From Actinobacteria bacterium casp-actino5 (lineage in GTDB: Bacteria > Actinomycetota > Acidimicrobiia > Acidimicrobiales > Ilumatobacteraceae): a stretch of 43,565 bases of DNA. Below are positions 8,310-18,859 of this stretch, in pieces (the stretch's first letter is position 1; each line of letters begins with the position of its first letter). The notes under the pieces are model-generated. The model worked only from the letters and a program-made list of their open reading frames with translations. It searched no databases and was not told the DNA's origin. Made by a program: the position numbers and the translations under genes. The stretch spans positions 1 to 43,565 of the forward strand of contig LFFE01000030.1 in assembly GCA_001510385.1 (NCBI GenBank), written 5' to 3'.

Positions 8310-8831
8310 ATGACACAGCGTAAACAGGTCTTAGGGCCTGACGACGTGCGCAGGGCAGTGACCCGGATGGCACACGAAATCATCGAACGCAATCGTGGTG
8401 TTGACAATGTCGTTGTGCTCGGAATGCAGCGTGGTGGCGTCTGGCTGGCGCAAGCCCTCGGTGCTGAGATCGCTCGAATCGCCTCCCCAGTTCCCATCGG
8501 AACGATTGATGTCTCGCTTCATCGGGACGACGTTGGGCTGAGACCGGTGACACCCGGAACGTCATCAGATGTTCCAACCGATATTCAACATTCGATTGTG
8601 GTGCTGGTCGATGACGTGCTATTCACAGGTCGCACCGTTCGAGCAGCACTCGACGCGATTTCAGACTTTGGTCGCCCAAACGCAATCCAACTTGCTGTTC
8701 TCATCGACAGAGGGCACCGTGAACTCCCGATCCGACCTGATTTTATTGGGAAGAATCTCCCGACGAGTTCTGAGGAAGAAGTTGAGGTCACAGCAGAGGG
8801 AGTGACGATTATCGAGGAGGGCGTTGACTAA
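8310..8831 (+). CDS. pyrR: Pyrimidine operon RNA-binding regulator / UPRTase PyrR
   Basis: A 173-residue PyrR: an RNA-binding regulator with a phosphoribosyltransferase fold and often residual uracil phosphoribosyltransferase activity. The PRPP loop [19 protein letters not shown] is intact (about residues 94-112), and [13 protein letters not shown] marks the other nucleotide-binding loop. The ATG at 8310 is preceded by AGGAG (8301-8305), which sits against the PyrR-binding hairpin. First gene of pyrR-pyrB-pyrC-carA-carB-pyrD; its stop overlaps the pyrB start (TAATG). Confidence 0.95.
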   Translation: MTQRKQVLGPDDVRRAVTRMAHEIIERNRGVDNVVVLGMQRGGVWLAQALGAEIARIASPVPIGTIDVSLHRDDVGLRPVTPGTSSDVPTDIQHSIVVLVDDVLFTGRTVRAALDAISDFGRPNAIQLAVLIDRGHRELPIRPDFIGKNLPTSSEEEVEVTAEGVTIIEEGVD

Positions 8832-9754
8832 TGACGTCGCACTTCCGATCAATCGCTGAAGCAGGCACCGAGCGAGTCCGCCGTTTGCTTGACCTCACCG
8901 ACCATATGGCAGCTGTCGGACGGCGGCCCAACCCGAAGGTTCCGGCGCTTCGGGGAAAGACCGTATGTAACTTGTTCTTCGAAGACTCAACGCGCACACG
9001 AATGAGTTTTGACCTTGCCGCAAAACGGCTGAGTGCAGACACGATGACGCTTGCAGTGTCATCGTCAAGTGTGAATAAGGGCGAGAGCCTTCGAGACACA
9101 ATCGAGACTCTTGACGCCATGGGTGTCGATGCATTTGTCGTTCGGCATCGCACCAGTGGGGTGCCGTGGCAAGTTGCAAATTGGTCGCCGGCGGCCGTCG
9201 TTAACGCTGGCGATGGTTGGCACGCTCATCCGACGCAGGCACTACTTGATGCGTACACGATCAGACAACGTCGAGGGTTGACGAACGACTTCACTGGACT
9301 GAAGATTGCAATCGTCGGGGATATCCGTCATAGCAGGGTTGCTCGGAGCACGACAGAAATCTTGCTGATGCTGGGAGCCGAGGTCATCCATGTCGCTCCA
9401 AGGACCCTTCTTCCACCTACTTCTCACGTGCCAACAACAGCCGATCTTGATGAGGTAATTGATGAGGTCGATGTGCTGTACATGCTGAGAATGCAGCGCG
9501 AACGAATGGGCGCTGGCATCGTTCCAGATGGTGGAGAATATTCTCGGCGATTCGCACTCGACGAGCGTCGTGCGTCGGCACTTCGCGGCGATGCCTTGTT
9601 GATGCACCCTGGGCCAATCAACCGTGGAGTTGAAATGATGGTTGACCCAACAGAACTCTCACAGTCAACAATTCTTGACCAAGTGACCAATGGCATTGCG
9701 GCGCGTATGGCAGTGCTATTCGACTTGCTCGGATCAGGCGAAATCGAGGAATGA
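8831..9754 (+). CDS. pyrB: Aspartate carbamoyltransferase, catalytic chain
   Basis: A 307-residue ATCase catalytic subunit, joining carbamoyl phosphate and aspartate in the second step of pyrimidine synthesis. It shows the carbamoyl-phosphate loop FFEDSTRTRMSF (about residues 49-60), HPTQALLDAY, and HPGPINRGVE near the C terminus. There is no pyrI regulatory-chain gene beside it, as usual outside enterobacteria. The start overlaps the pyrR stop and the end overlaps pyrC, so the operon is translationally coupled. Confidence 0.96.
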   Translation: MTSHFRSIAEAGTERVRRLLDLTDHMAAVGRRPNPKVPALRGKTVCNLFFEDSTRTRMSFDLAAKRLSADTMTLAVSSSSVNKGESLRDTIETLDAMGVDAFVVRHRTSGVPWQVANWSPAAVVNAGDGWHAHPTQALLDAYTIRQRRGLTNDFTGLKIAIVGDIRHSRVARSTTEILLMLGAEVIHVAPRTLLPPTSHVPTTADLDEVIDEVDVLYMLRMQRERMGAGIVPDGGEYSRRFALDERRASALRGDALLMHPGPINRGVEMMVDPTELSQSTILDQVTNGIAARMAVLFDLLGSGEIEE

Positions 9755-11043
9755 TGAACAACAACGCTGTGCTGCTGACTGGTGCCGTCGTCATCGATGA
9801 GTCAGGTGAACGCCAACTCGATATCCGCCTGCGAGATGGAGTGATTGCTGAGGTAGGTGAAGCACTCGTTGCTGGAGATGAGGAGCATCTTGATGTTTCT
9901 GGCTGCCTCCTTGCGCCAGGGTTCGTCGATTTGCATACCCACCTTCGAGAGCCAGGTATGCCCGAGGCTGAAACAATTGAGACTGGCTCTCGGGCTGCTG
10001 CCCTCGGCGGGTATACCGCAGTTGTTGCAATGCCGAATACAGACCCAACTCAGGACTGTGTAGAGGTGGTCGAGTTTGTAGCTAAACGAGGAAGAGAGGT
10101 TGGCCTCTGCGATGTCCGTCCTTCTGGCTCAATTACCATCGGGCGAGCAGGTCACCAACTGACTCCGTTTGCTGATTTGGCGGCCGTTGGTGTTCGCCTC
10201 TTCACAGATGATGGTTCCGGAGTGCAAGACGAGGGGCTGATGCGGCGAGCGCTCGAATACGCAGGTGAACTTGGTGTCGTTCTCGCCCAGCACTGCGAGG
10301 TTGCATCGTTGACGGCTGGTGCCGTCATGCACGAGGGGGAATGTTGTTCTCACCTCGGACTTCCTGGTTGGCCTGCTCTTGCTGAGGAACTCATGGTGCA
10401 TCGCGACATCGAGCTGTCGCGGCTGACCGGTTCACCGGTACACCTCCTTCATCTATCCACCGCTCGAAGCGTTGAATTAGTGAGGGCAGCGAAGGCAGAG
10501 GGGCTGCCAGTGACAGCAGAAGCCACCCCGCACCACATCAGTTTGAATGATGAGCACCTTTCGTCTTTTGACACCCGTTACAAAGTGAATCCACCACTTC
10601 GAACGATCGCAGATATCGAGGCGGTGAAGGTAGGGCTCATTGACGGGACAATCGACGCTATTGCTACTGATCACGCTCCTCACCCATCGGCTGCAAAGGA
10701 TCGACCACTTGATGAGGCACCTCCGGGGATGCTTGGGCTCGAAACAGCACTTGGTGTTGCCCGAGCTCACCTTGACTGTTCGTGGCAGCATCTCATCGGT
10801 GCGATGTCATGGCGCCCAGCGAAAATAGCGGGTCTCTCAGACAGCCAGGGCCGGCCGATAGCGGTTGGAGAGCCCGCAAATCTGGTCGTCATCGATCCAG
10901 ATGCTGAATGGCAAGTTGATCCGCATGCCCTTGCCAGCCGGAGTAGCAACACCCCATTTGTAGGAGTTGATTTGAAAGCAAAAGTGCGTCACACAATGTT
11001 CCAAGGTCGAGTAGTCGTAAGAGACGGGATCGCTACAGCATGA
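9751..11043 (+). CDS. pyrC: Dihydroorotase
   Basis: A 430-residue amidohydrolase-fold dihydroorotase of the long Gram-positive type, closing carbamoyl aspartate to dihydroorotate. The zinc site DLHTHLREPG lies near residues 60-69; VNPPLR and ATDHAPH (about 305-311) give the substrate and metal residues. The ATG at 9751 is followed at once by another in-frame ATG at 9754; the first overlaps the pyrB stop. It ends in an ATGA overlap with carA. Confidence 0.96.
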   Translation: MMNNNAVLLTGAVVIDESGERQLDIRLRDGVIAEVGEALVAGDEEHLDVSGCLLAPGFVDLHTHLREPGMPEAETIETGSRAAALGGYTAVVAMPNTDPTQDCVEVVEFVAKRGREVGLCDVRPSGSITIGRAGHQLTPFADLAAVGVRLFTDDGSGVQDEGLMRRALEYAGELGVVLAQHCEVASLTAGAVMHEGECCSHLGLPGWPALAEELMVHRDIELSRLTGSPVHLLHLSTARSVELVRAAKAEGLPVTAEATPHHISLNDEHLSSFDTRYKVNPPLRTIADIEAVKVGLIDGTIDAIATDHAPHPSAAKDRPLDEAPPGMLGLETALGVARAHLDCSWQHLIGAMSWRPAKIAGLSDSQGRPIAVGEPANLVVIDPDAEWQVDPHALASRSSNTPFVGVDLKAKVRHTMFQGRVVVRDGIATA

Positions 11044-12155
11044 GTTCAGGTCAGATCAGAGATGGAGCGCTTGTCCTCGCCGATGGCAGCGTGTTTGAGG
11101 GTGAACTGATTGGAGCAGAACACGTCGTTGCCTCCGGTGAGGTGGTGTTTAACACGGCATTGTCGGGGTACCAAGAAATCATCACGGACCCCAGCTATGC
11201 CGGCCAACTCATTACGTTCACTTACCCTCACATCGGGAACTACGGGGTGAATGCCACCGATGCCGAATCGCGCGGTGTGTTCTGTCGAGGAGTCATTGTC
11301 CGCGAACTCGCGCGGCGGCCCTCGAACTACCGCTCGGAGCAGGGCCTTGGTGAGTACCTGGCATCTCAGGGACTTGCTGGAATTGCCGGAATTGACACCC
11401 GAAGACTCACCCGTTTAATCCGTAGCCAGGGTGCCATTCCTGGCGCATTTGGCGGGTTGTCAGAATCCGAGTTGTTAGTGCGCGCGCAACAGGAGTCAGG
11501 AACTGATGGAGTCGATCTCGTATCGACTGTGACGACAACAGATTCGTACACCGTTGGAAGCGGCCACCGTCGAATTGTTGCTCTTGACTTCGGTATCAAA
11601 ACAACGATCCTTCGGCACCTCGGGTCACTCGGAACAGTTGAGGTTGTTCCAGCCTCAACGTCAGCTTCTGACGTGCTTGCCCGTGAACCAGATGGTGTCT
11701 TCTTGTCGAACGGTCCGGGAGACCCCGGCATGCTCGACTCAGTGTCTCGCGAAGTTGCTCAACTCGTTGGAGCGGTTCCACTGTTCGGTATCTGTCTTGG
11801 CCACCAACTTCTTGGAAGGGCAATTGGGGCGAGCACGGTGAAGCTGCCGTTTGGGCATCATGGCGGCAACCATCCAGTGAAAGATCTCACCACCAATCGG
11901 ATTGAGATCACCTCGCAGAACCACAACTTCGCGGTCGACGCCGATTCGTTCACAGGGTTGGAACGCGATGTGCACATGACCCACGTGAACCTGAACGATG
12001 GTGTGTGTGAAGGCCTGGAGGTTCGTGGCGCACAATGTTTCAGCGTGCAACACCATCCCGAGGCTGGTCCTGGGCCACACGACAGCATCTATTTATTCGA
12101 TCGGTTTGCTGCCCTCATGGATGCCCAACGCTCGTCTGGAAAGGCGGTGAGGTAA
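11040..12155 (+). CDS. carA: Carbamoyl-phosphate synthase, small (glutaminase) subunit
   Basis: A 371-residue CarA. The N-terminal CPS-specific domain contains [11 protein letters not shown]. The C-terminal class I glutamine amidotransferase has the nucleophile cysteine in [11 protein letters not shown] (about residue 241) and the His/Glu pair in QHHPEAGPG. It hydrolyses glutamine and channels ammonia to CarB. The carA stop TAA shares a base with the carB ATG. Carbamoyl phosphate made here also feeds arginine synthesis (argF at 36746), yet the only visible control is pyrimidine-directed. Confidence 0.97.
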   Translation: MSSGQIRDGALVLADGSVFEGELIGAEHVVASGEVVFNTALSGYQEIITDPSYAGQLITFTYPHIGNYGVNATDAESRGVFCRGVIVRELARRPSNYRSEQGLGEYLASQGLAGIAGIDTRRLTRLIRSQGAIPGAFGGLSESELLVRAQQESGTDGVDLVSTVTTTDSYTVGSGHRRIVALDFGIKTTILRHLGSLGTVEVVPASTSASDVLAREPDGVFLSNGPGDPGMLDSVSREVAQLVGAVPLFGICLGHQLLGRAIGASTVKLPFGHHGGNHPVKDLTTNRIEITSQNHNFAVDADSFTGLERDVHMTHVNLNDGVCEGLEVRGAQCFSVQHHPEAGPGPHDSIYLFDRFAALMDAQRSSGKAVR

Positions 12156-15100
12156 TGCCCCGTCGTGATGACATCTCGTCAATTCTCATTATCGGTTCCG
12201 GTCCAATCGTCATTGGTCAAGCCTGCGAGTTCGATTACTCGGGCACGCAAGCGTGTCGCGTGCTCCGTGAAGAGGGGTACCGAGTCATTCTTGCGAACTC
12301 AAACCCGGCAACGATCATGACCGACCCGGACTTTGCGGATGCCACATATATCGAGCCGTTGACATGGGAAGTGGTTGCCCTCATTATCGAGCGCGAGCAG
12401 CCCGATGCGGTGCTGCCAACCCTTGGCGGACAGACGGCGTTAAACATTGCAATGGAACTCTTTGACCGCGGGTTGATTGGCGTTCCTGGAACTCCCGAGA
12501 TGATCGGTGCGAACGCAGAAGCCATCGCCACCGCTGAAGACCGTCAGCAATTCAAGGAAGCAATGATCGAGATTGGTCTGGATGTTCCGCGTTCGGGCAT
12601 TTCGCACACGATGGAAGAAGCTCGAGTGGTGGTCGAAGAAATTGGTCTGCCGGTCATTATTCGACCCGCTTACATCCTTGGTGGACGTGGTACCGGTATC
12701 GCGTCGACCGCTGAAGAATTTGAGCGTGTTGCCTCCAATGGACTTGCCGCTAGCCCGATTAGTGAAATTCTCATCGAAGAGTCAATTGCTGGCTGGAAAG
12801 AATATGAACTCGAGGTCATGCGAGACCGGTCGGATAACTGCGTCATCATCTGTTCGATTGAAAATGTTGACCCGATGGGGGTTCACACGGGGGACTCGAT
12901 CACCGTTGCGCCGCAGCAGACACTGACTGACGTTGAGTATCAGGAGATGCGTGACGCTGCAATTCGCTGTATCCGTCGAGTTGGAGTGGAAACCGGCGGT
13001 TCAAATGTTCAGTTCGCTGTCGACCCGGCGACAGGTCAACAGGTCGTGATTGAAATGAACCCGCGCGTGTCTCGGTCGAGTGCGCTTGCCTCAAAAGCAA
13101 CGGGCTTCCCGATCGCAAAGATGGCGGCTCGGCTCGCAGTTGGCTACACCCTCGACGAAATTCCAAACGACATCACAAAAGCCACGCCTGCCAGTTTTGA
13201 ACCGGTCATTGACTATGTCGTCACAAAGATCCCGCGTTGGGCGTTTGAAAAACTGCCTGGGTCATCGGGAATCCTCGGAACGCAAATGCAATCGGTGGGT
13301 GAGGCGATGTCGATTGGCAGGACCTTTACCGAAAGTGTTCAAAAGGCAATGCGATCGCTCGAGCAGGGACACGACGGCCTCATCGATAGCCGATCAATTT
13401 CGTCGCTTGCGACCCATACAGATGTTGAACTCCTTGAGATGTGCGCAATTCCAACTCCCGATCGCCTTGTGCAAGTTGCGGAATTGCTCCGCCGGGGTGT
13501 TGCGGTTGAACGGGTGCATGATGCGTGTCGCATCGACCATTGGTTCCTCGACCAAATCCTGATGCTGTGCGAGGAACATGACCATCTCACTTCAATGACG
13601 CTCGATAGTTTTGATCGGCGCGCAATGCGTCGCGCGAAGCGGCTTGGATATTCGGATCGCCAGATTGCCGGAATTGTCGGTGCAACGGAGAACGATGTTC
13701 GATCGACTCGCCTTGCACTGGGAGTTGTCCCGACGTACAAGACTGTCGATACGTGTGCTGCCGAGTTCGCAGCTGACACTCCGTACCACTACTCGACGTG
13801 GGAAGACGAGAACGAAGTCCGTCAGTCAGACCGCACCAAAGTGATCATTCTTGGTTCGGGCCCAAATCGGATCGGTCAAGGCATCGAGTTCGACTATTGC
13901 TGTGTTCACGCAAGTTTTGCGCTCCGCGAAGCTGGCTTTGAAACGATCATGGTGAACTGCAACCCAGAAACGGTCTCTACCGATTACGACACGAGCGATC
14001 GTCTCTACTTTGAGCCGTTAACGCGTGAGGACGTGCTGAACGTCATTGATGCAGAGCGTCCAGCGAAAGTCATTGTTTCTCTCGGAGGGCAGACACCGCT
14101 GAAGTTGGCTGGGGAGATTGACGTCAACCTCGTTGCTGGTACGTCAGCTGCCTCAATTGATGCTGCTGAGGACCGTGAAATCTGGAATCGACTTTGTGAC
14201 GAGCTCGGTATTCCACAGCCTCCGGGAGGAACCGCTGTCACCCTGGAAGAGGCTCGCAAGATTTGTGATGAGGTGGGATTCCCGGTGCTTGTTCGACCGA
14301 GTTATGTACTCGGCGGTCGAGCGATGCAGATCATCCATGATCACGATCACCTCGCTCGTGCAATGGCCGAGCTCTCGGGGGCAGGAAGTCTTGGAAGGGA
14401 GGGTGGCTTGTCAGCCGAGCGCCCCGTGCTGATTGACCGTTTCTTGGCGAGTGCTGTCGAGGTTGATGTCGACGCCATCCGAGATCACACCGGAGAAGTC
14501 TTGATCGGTGGCGTGATGGAACACGTCGAAGAGGCAGGGGTTCACTCTGGTGACTCGGCGTGTGCGATTCCTCCTCAGACGCTTCCTGAGTGGGTGGTGG
14601 AGGTAATTCGCTCTTATACATCTGCTATTGCTCAGCGTCTCGATGTGAGGGGTCTCATCAACGTGCAGTTCGCAGTGGTCGGAACAATGGTGTACGTCAT
14701 CGAGGCAAATCCGCGTGCAAGTCGAACGGTGCCGTTTGTCGCTAAGGCGACAGGTGTTCCTCTTGCGAAAGTTGCGACACGAGTGATGATGGGATCGACG
14801 CTGGCAGAACTGCGGGTCGAGGGACTGTTGTGCGACCCTGTCGAAGGTCACGTTGCCGTGAAAGAAGCCGTGTTGCCATTTAACCGGTTCCCTGAAGTTG
14901 ACCCGGCGCTTGGTCCTGAGATGCGTTCAACTGGCGAAGTGATGGGAATCGACACCGGATTTGGACGGGCCTTTTCAAAAGCAGAACTTGCCGCGGGTAG
15001 TGAACTACCGACCACGGGAATGGTGTTCTTGTCGCTCAACGACACCGATAAGCCTGCCGGAATTGTCGTGGCCCGGAGATTGCGTGAGCGAGGCCTCTCC

Positions 15101-15418
15101 ATCGCAGCAACCGAGGGAACCGCAGCCCACCTTGCTCGGTTCGGGATTGATGTTGATCGTGTCCTTGGGAAGGTCGCCGAGCAGGATGGTACAACGGCAA
15201 TCGATCTCATTGCAGATGGCACGATCAACTTCGTGGTGAACACGCCGCGCGGCTCGTCCGGTCGTAGTGACGGTGAGCAGATTCGTAAGGCAGCCAGTCT
15301 CCATCGGGTGAGTTGTGTGACAACAGTTGCAGCGGCACTTGCTGCCGCGCAGGGACTAGCTGAGACATCGAGCGAGCCGTTGACCGTTCGAACACTGCAG
15401 GAGTTTCACCAAAGGTGA
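12155..15418 (+). CDS. carB: Carbamoyl-phosphate synthase, large subunit
   Basis: A 1087-residue CarB with two ATP-grasp halves and a C-terminal allosteric domain. The halves begin [19 protein letters not shown] and [18 protein letters not shown]. Conserved [19 protein letters not shown] and [19 protein letters not shown] end each ATP-grasp unit. The final ~130 residues form the MGS-like domain where UMP or ornithine bind in relatives. The ATG at 12155 was chosen because it overlaps the carA stop (TAATG) and gives the canonical N terminus; the reading frame is open further upstream only because it shadows carA. Confidence 0.97.
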   Translation: MPRRDDISSILIIGSGPIVIGQACEFDYSGTQACRVLREEGYRVILANSNPATIMTDPDFADATYIEPLTWEVVALIIEREQPDAVLPTLGGQTALNIAMELFDRGLIGVPGTPEMIGANAEAIATAEDRQQFKEAMIEIGLDVPRSGISHTMEEARVVVEEIGLPVIIRPAYILGGRGTGIASTAEEFERVASNGLAASPISEILIEESIAGWKEYELEVMRDRSDNCVIICSIENVDPMGVHTGDSITVAPQQTLTDVEYQEMRDAAIRCIRRVGVETGGSNVQFAVDPATGQQVVIEMNPRVSRSSALASKATGFPIAKMAARLAVGYTLDEIPNDITKATPASFEPVIDYVVTKIPRWAFEKLPGSSGILGTQMQSVGEAMSIGRTFTESVQKAMRSLEQGHDGLIDSRSISSLATHTDVELLEMCAIPTPDRLVQVAELLRRGVAVERVHDACRIDHWFLDQILMLCEEHDHLTSMTLDSFDRRAMRRAKRLGYSDRQIAGIVGATENDVRSTRLALGVVPTYKTVDTCAAEFAADTPYHYSTWEDENEVRQSDRTKVIILGSGPNRIGQGIEFDYCCVHASFALREAGFETIMVNCNPETVSTDYDTSDRLYFEPLTREDVLNVIDAERPAKVIVSLGGQTPLKLAGEIDVNLVAGTSAASIDAAEDREIWNRLCDELGIPQPPGGTAVTLEEARKICDEVGFPVLVRPSYVLGGRAMQIIHDHDHLARAMAELSGAGSLGREGGLSAERPVLIDRFLASAVEVDVDAIRDHTGEVLIGGVMEHVEEAGVHSGDSACAIPPQTLPEWVVEVIRSYTSAIAQRLDVRGLINVQFAVVGTMVYVIEANPRASRTVPFVAKATGVPLAKVATRVMMGSTLAELRVEGLLCDPVEGHVAVKEAVLPFNRFPEVDPALGPEMRSTGEVMGIDTGFGRAFSKAELAAGSELPTTGMVFLSLNDTDKPAGIVVARRLRERGLSIAATEGTAAHLARFGIDVDRVLGKVAEQDGTTAIDLIADGTINFVVNTPRGSSGRSDGEQIRKAASLHRVSCVTTVAAALAAAQGLAETSSEPLTVRTLQEFHQR

Positions 15419-16374
15419 GTCGCCGTTCTCGCCATCAGGCTGCCGACGTCGCCGTCATCGACCGTCGTGTCAATGTCGGATCGATCACGCTGTCGAGTCC
15501 GCTGATGACTGCATCTGGAACTGCTGGTTACGGCAGCGAATTGGCACCCTATTTCGACCTTTCTCAGATCGGGGCAGTGGTTACGAAGTCGATTGCGCCG
15601 TACGAGTGGGCGGGTAACCCAGCACCGCGGGTTCACACGGTGCAAGCAGGAATGATCAACGCTGTCGGCTTACAGGGGCCCGGTGTTGAGCATTGGCTTG
15701 TACATGAACTTCCCAAGTTGATCGATGCTGGAGCCTCCGTTGTGTGCTCCATTTGGGGCCGAAGTGTTGACGACTATGCCCTTGCGTCGCAGATGCTCGC
15801 CGACGCGCCAGACGAGGTGGTCGCTGTTGAGGTCAATCTTTCGTGCCCCAACTTGGAGGGTCGTGGATCGATCTTCGCTCATGATGCTGAACTCAGTGCT
15901 TCTGTGATGGAAGCAACAGCAGCCTGCGGGAGGCCTCGATGGGCAAAATTGAGCCCGAACACTGACCGACTTGTTGAGATTGCAGATGCTGTGTCAGCGG
16001 CAGGCGCAGAGGCAGTGACGCTCGTCAACACATTGCTTGGTCTTGTCTTTGATCCCGAGACAGCAAGGCCCGTCCTCGGCAATGGCGGAGGTGGGGTCTC
16101 GGGTCCAGCGATTCATCCGATTGCGGTGCGTGCGGTTGCCGATGTGCGAGTCGCGTTTCCCGAGTTGCCGATTGTGGGGGTGGGCGGCGTGGTCAATGGT
16201 TGGGGAGCGGCAGAGCTGATGTTGGCTGGTGCGCACGCGGTGCAGGTGGGAACTGCCACATTCGCGAATCCTGCCGCCATTGAAGTGATCCAGAACGAGT
16301 TGCTTGCATATGCGGCGAGGCGCTCGCTGTCGGCGATTTCTCAACTCACATCTGCTGGAGTGGGTGACGCCTGA
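15415..16374 (+). CDS. pyrD: Dihydroorotate dehydrogenase, class 1B-like
   Basis: A 319-residue FMN enzyme oxidising dihydroorotate to orotate. VNLSCPN carries the active-site cysteine that marks class 1 (membrane class 2 uses serine), and there is no N-terminal membrane helix. The loop after it resembles class 1B, which normally works with the electron-transfer subunit PyrK. No pyrK is in the window, nor pyrF or pyrE. The start is GTG, overlapping the carB stop (GTGA). Last gene of the pyr operon; 45 bases separate it from mihF, which has its own promoter-like sequence. Confidence 0.92.
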   Translation: MSRRSRHQAADVAVIDRRVNVGSITLSSPLMTASGTAGYGSELAPYFDLSQIGAVVTKSIAPYEWAGNPAPRVHTVQAGMINAVGLQGPGVEHWLVHELPKLIDAGASVVCSIWGRSVDDYALASQMLADAPDEVVAVEVNLSCPNLEGRGSIFAHDAELSASVMEATAACGRPRWAKLSPNTDRLVEIADAVSAAGAEAVTLVNTLLGLVFDPETARPVLGNGGGGVSGPAIHPIAVRAVADVRVAFPELPIVGVGGVVNGWGAAELMLAGAHAVQVGTATFANPAAIEVIQNELLAYAARRSLSAISQLTSAGVGDA

Positions 16375-16407
16375 GAAATAAATTCTCCCCGTTTCCGAGT
16401 TCCACGG

Positions 16408-16420
16408 TAAATTCGGGAGA
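16408..16420 (+). promoter_or_regulatory. Putative leaderless promoter of mihF
   Basis: TAAATT (16408-16413) is followed by 6 bases and the ATG at 16420. The GGGAG directly abutting the ATG is too close to act as a Shine-Dalgarno sequence. Confidence 0.45.
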
Positions 16421-16731
16421 TGACGCCTCCTCCGCAACTCACTGATGAACAACGTGCAGCTGCACTTGCAAAAGCAGCCGAGGTGCGAACCGCCCGAGCT
16501 GCGGTAAAGGCGAGGATCAAGAATCACTCCATGTCGCTCAGCGACGTGTTATCCAGTGATGACCCCAATGTTGCTGGGATCAAAGTGCTGTCAATTCTTG
16601 AGTCGTTGCCAAAAGTCGGGAAGGTCAAGGCGCGTCGAGCTATGGATGAGATTGGCATTGCCCACAGTCGCAAGATTCAGGGCCTTGGTTCGCGGCAGCG
16701 CGATGAATTATTGAGGGTGTTCGGTGTCTGA
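16420..16731 (+). CDS. mihF: Actinobacterial integration host factor (mIHF)
   Basis: A 103-residue nucleoid protein of the actinobacterial IHF family, unrelated in fold to the HU/IHF proteins of proteobacteria. It begins with a helix QLTDEQRAAALAKAAEVRTA, followed by the helix-two-turn-helix DNA-binding segment LESLPKVGKVKARRAMDEIG and GLGSRQRDELLRVFG. These are conserved in the mycobacterial protein, which bends DNA. Its location directly before gmk and rpoZ is the conserved actinobacterial arrangement and a strong phylum marker. The stop overlaps the GTG of gmk by 8 bases. Confidence 0.93.
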   Translation: MTPPPQLTDEQRAAALAKAAEVRTARAAVKARIKNHSMSLSDVLSSDDPNVAGIKVLSILESLPKVGKVKARRAMDEIGIAHSRKIQGLGSRQRDELLRVFGV

Positions 16732-17290
16732 TCACCCAGATCCACTGATTGTTGTCGTTTCTGGCCCTGGAGGGGTTGGGAAAGGGACGATTGTTGACCG
16801 ACTTGTCGAACGGGATTCTCGGCTGTGGTTGAGCCGGTCGTGGACCACCCGTGAGCGCCGGGATGGTGAATCCCCTGATGCCTATGTGTTCTGTTCCGCT
16901 GAAGATTTTGAGGGACGAATTCAGGCAAGCGGTTTTCTTGAATGGACCGAATTTCTCGGCAATTATTACGGCACCCCTGCACCTGATACATCGGCTATCG
17001 GCGGTCGAGACGTGGTACTTGAAATCGAGCTCGATGGTGCCCGGCAGGTAAAGCAGCAATTTCCTGATGCGGTGCTGATATTTCTTCTTCCGCCATCGCG
17101 CGAAGAGCAGGAACGGCGACTTCGTGGCCGGGGAGACCCCAACGACAAGATCTTTGCCCGACTCAAAAAAGCGGAGGCAGAGGAGCCAATTGGGCGTGAG
17201 ATTGCAGACCACGTGCTCACAAATGATGATTTAGAGCGAACGATCGATGAGATGCTCGCTGTGATAGAGAACGAACGGTCTCGTCGCTAA
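16724..17290 (+). CDS. gmk: Guanylate kinase
   Basis: A 188-residue guanylate kinase, phosphorylating GMP to GDP. The P-loop GPGGVGKGT (about 14-22) has Lys-Gly-Thr; SRSWTTRERR and YVFCSAEDFE belong to the GMP-binding domain, and YYGTP completes the site. The start is GTG, inside the last codons of mihF. It ends 19 bases before the rpoZ start, and a promoter-like sequence for rpoZ occupies that gap. Confidence 0.95.
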   Translation: MSDHPDPLIVVVSGPGGVGKGTIVDRLVERDSRLWLSRSWTTRERRDGESPDAYVFCSAEDFEGRIQASGFLEWTEFLGNYYGTPAPDTSAIGGRDVVLEIELDGARQVKQQFPDAVLIFLLPPSREEQERRLRGRGDPNDKIFARLKKAEAEEPIGREIADHVLTNDDLERTIDEMLAVIENERSRR

Positions 17291-17296
17291 CTCCGG

Positions 17297-17310
17297 TACA
17301 CTTCCCGACG
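17297..17310 (+). promoter_or_regulatory. Putative leaderless promoter of rpoZ
   Basis: TACACT (17297-17302) is followed by 7 bases and the GTG at 17310. No ribosome-binding site is visible. Confidence 0.45.
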
Positions 17311-17624
17311 TGCCACAAACGAATGAAACCATGGTGAATCCGCCGATTGAAGGTCTCTTGGATCGAGTTGACTCAAAGTTTGGGCTTGTGACCCTTGCCG
17401 CTCGTCGAGCACGTGATATCAACTCATATTTCAATCAGTTGGGTGGAGGACTCGGCCATATGATTCCTCCTCAGGTCTCGTCAACCGCTCGTAAGCCGCT
17501 GAGCGTTGCATTCGAAGAGATTTCGGCCGACAAGATTCTGTGGGGCGAGCCAGTTGAAGAGGTCGACGAAGCCGATCTCCCCGTCGGTGAAGGCTTTAAT
17601 GCCGACGCCGAAGCAGATGACTGA
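17310..17624 (+). CDS. rpoZ: RNA polymerase omega subunit
   Basis: A 104-residue omega subunit that helps assemble RNA polymerase. VNPPIEGLLDRVDSKFGLVT and AARRARDIN are the conserved omega core; PLSVAFEEI lies near the end and the tail is acidic. Two starts are possible: GTG at 17310, which fits a leaderless transcript from TACACT 7 bases upstream, and ATG at 17331, which gives the shorter MVNPPIEG N terminus. I favour the GTG. The gene sits between gmk and coaBC, as is usual in actinobacteria. Confidence 0.92.
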   Translation: MPQTNETMVNPPIEGLLDRVDSKFGLVTLAARRARDINSYFNQLGGGLGHMIPPQVSSTARKPLSVAFEEISADKILWGEPVEEVDEADLPVGEGFNADAEADD

Positions 17625-17634
17625 TTGAGCTCTC

Positions 17635-18858
17635 ATGCTTGCGGGCAAGCGAATCGTCCTCGGTGTAAGCGGCGGAATTGCCGCGTACAAGTCTGTAGAG
17701 GTCTGCCGACGTCTGGTTGATGCTGGGGCACATGTGTCGCCGGTGATGACCGCCGGAGCGCAACACTTCCTCGGTGCGACAACCCTGAGCGCTCTTGGCT
17801 CTGAACCGGTTCGTACCTCCTTGTGGGAAGGTGCTGACCCGATTCCTCATACCACGCTCGGTCAGCGTGCAGATTTGGTACTTGTTGCGCCAGCGACTGC
17901 GCGTGTGCTTGCTGCGTATGCCCACGGGCTCTCAACCGACCTTCTTACGAATATTCTCATTGCGACTCGTGCGCCGGTCATCGTGTGCCCGGCGATGCAC
18001 ACCGAGATGTGGGAGCATCCTGCTGTTGAGACCAACATTGCTCTGTTGAAGTCCCGCGGTGTGCATGTCGTTGAGCCAGAAGCTGGTCGGCTGGCAGGGG
18101 GAGATATTGGCAAGGGCCGTCTCGCCGATCCCGTCGACATCGTCGCTTCGGTCGATCGTGTTCTCGGTAAGGGTGACCTTGAGGGGTTGCGTGTCGTTGT
18201 GACAGCGGGCGGTACCCGTGAGCCGATAGATGCTGTACGAGTCATCGCGAATCGGTCGTCTGGCAAGCAGGGGCATGCAATTACCGATGAGTGTGTCCGA
18301 CGTGGTGCCCATGTCACGACAATTACGACAACAGAACTTCCTACCCCAACTGCAGTTGAGCGTGTGCAGGTAGAAACGGCAGCCCAGATGCAAAACGCGC
18401 TTGATGCTGCCGTCTCTAACGCTGACATCGTGATCATGGCTGCTGCAGTTGCTGACTTTCGTCCAACGCGAGTGGTGACTGAGAAGATTAAGAAGGCGGG
18501 CGGAGTCCCCGAGATTGTTCTTGAGCCAACCCCTGACTTACTTGAAGCAATTGGGCGTAGTCGACGAATTGGACAAACCATTGTTGGATTTGCGGCTGAA
18601 ACCTGTGACCTTGTGGCGAATGCGCGTTCAAAACTTGAACGGAAGTCTCTTGACCTCGTCGTCGCAAACGACGTCAGCGCAGAGGGAGTCGGATTTAGTC
18701 ATGGAACAAACGCAGTGACACTGGTAACGGCAGTCGGCGAGCGTGAACTTGCGTTGCGCTCCAAGGCTGAAATTGCTGTCGGTATCGTTGACGAAATCGT
18801 TAGGATACGCGGAGCGATGCGCTCGGTAGATGCCGGCCGCGTCAACCCCACCAACTGA
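17635..18858 (+). CDS. coaBC: Bifunctional phosphopantothenoylcysteine decarboxylase / synthetase
   Basis: A 407-residue CoaBC catalysing two consecutive steps of coenzyme A synthesis. The N-terminal flavodoxin-like decarboxylase begins GVSGGIAAYK, has the catalytic-His region PHTTLG, and the substrate flap CPAMHTEMW. The C-terminal synthetase begins near residue 185 with TAGGTREPIDAVR and NRSSGKQG; AAAVADFRP and KIKK are the CTP-binding parts. The length is normal. The ATG is 10 bases after rpoZ without a clear Shine-Dalgarno sequence. Confidence 0.95.
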   Translation: MLAGKRIVLGVSGGIAAYKSVEVCRRLVDAGAHVSPVMTAGAQHFLGATTLSALGSEPVRTSLWEGADPIPHTTLGQRADLVLVAPATARVLAAYAHGLSTDLLTNILIATRAPVIVCPAMHTEMWEHPAVETNIALLKSRGVHVVEPEAGRLAGGDIGKGRLADPVDIVASVDRVLGKGDLEGLRVVVTAGGTREPIDAVRVIANRSSGKQGHAITDECVRRGAHVTTITTTELPTPTAVERVQVETAAQMQNALDAAVSNADIVIMAAAVADFRPTRVVTEKIKKAGGVPEIVLEPTPDLLEAIGRSRRIGQTIVGFAAETCDLVANARSKLERKSLDLVVANDVSAEGVGFSHGTNAVTLVTAVGERELALRSKAEIAVGIVDEIVRIRGAMRSVDAGRVNPTN

Positions 18859-18859
18859 A

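Noticed and set aside
12035..12154. Longer carB beginning inside carA
   Set aside because: The extra 40 residues only translate carA in another frame; ATG 12155 gives the standard CarB start and overlaps the carA stop.
17862..18581. A 239-codon minus-strand ORF
   Set aside because: Antisense to coaBC, with low-complexity Ser/Thr/Ala composition and no recognisable motif.
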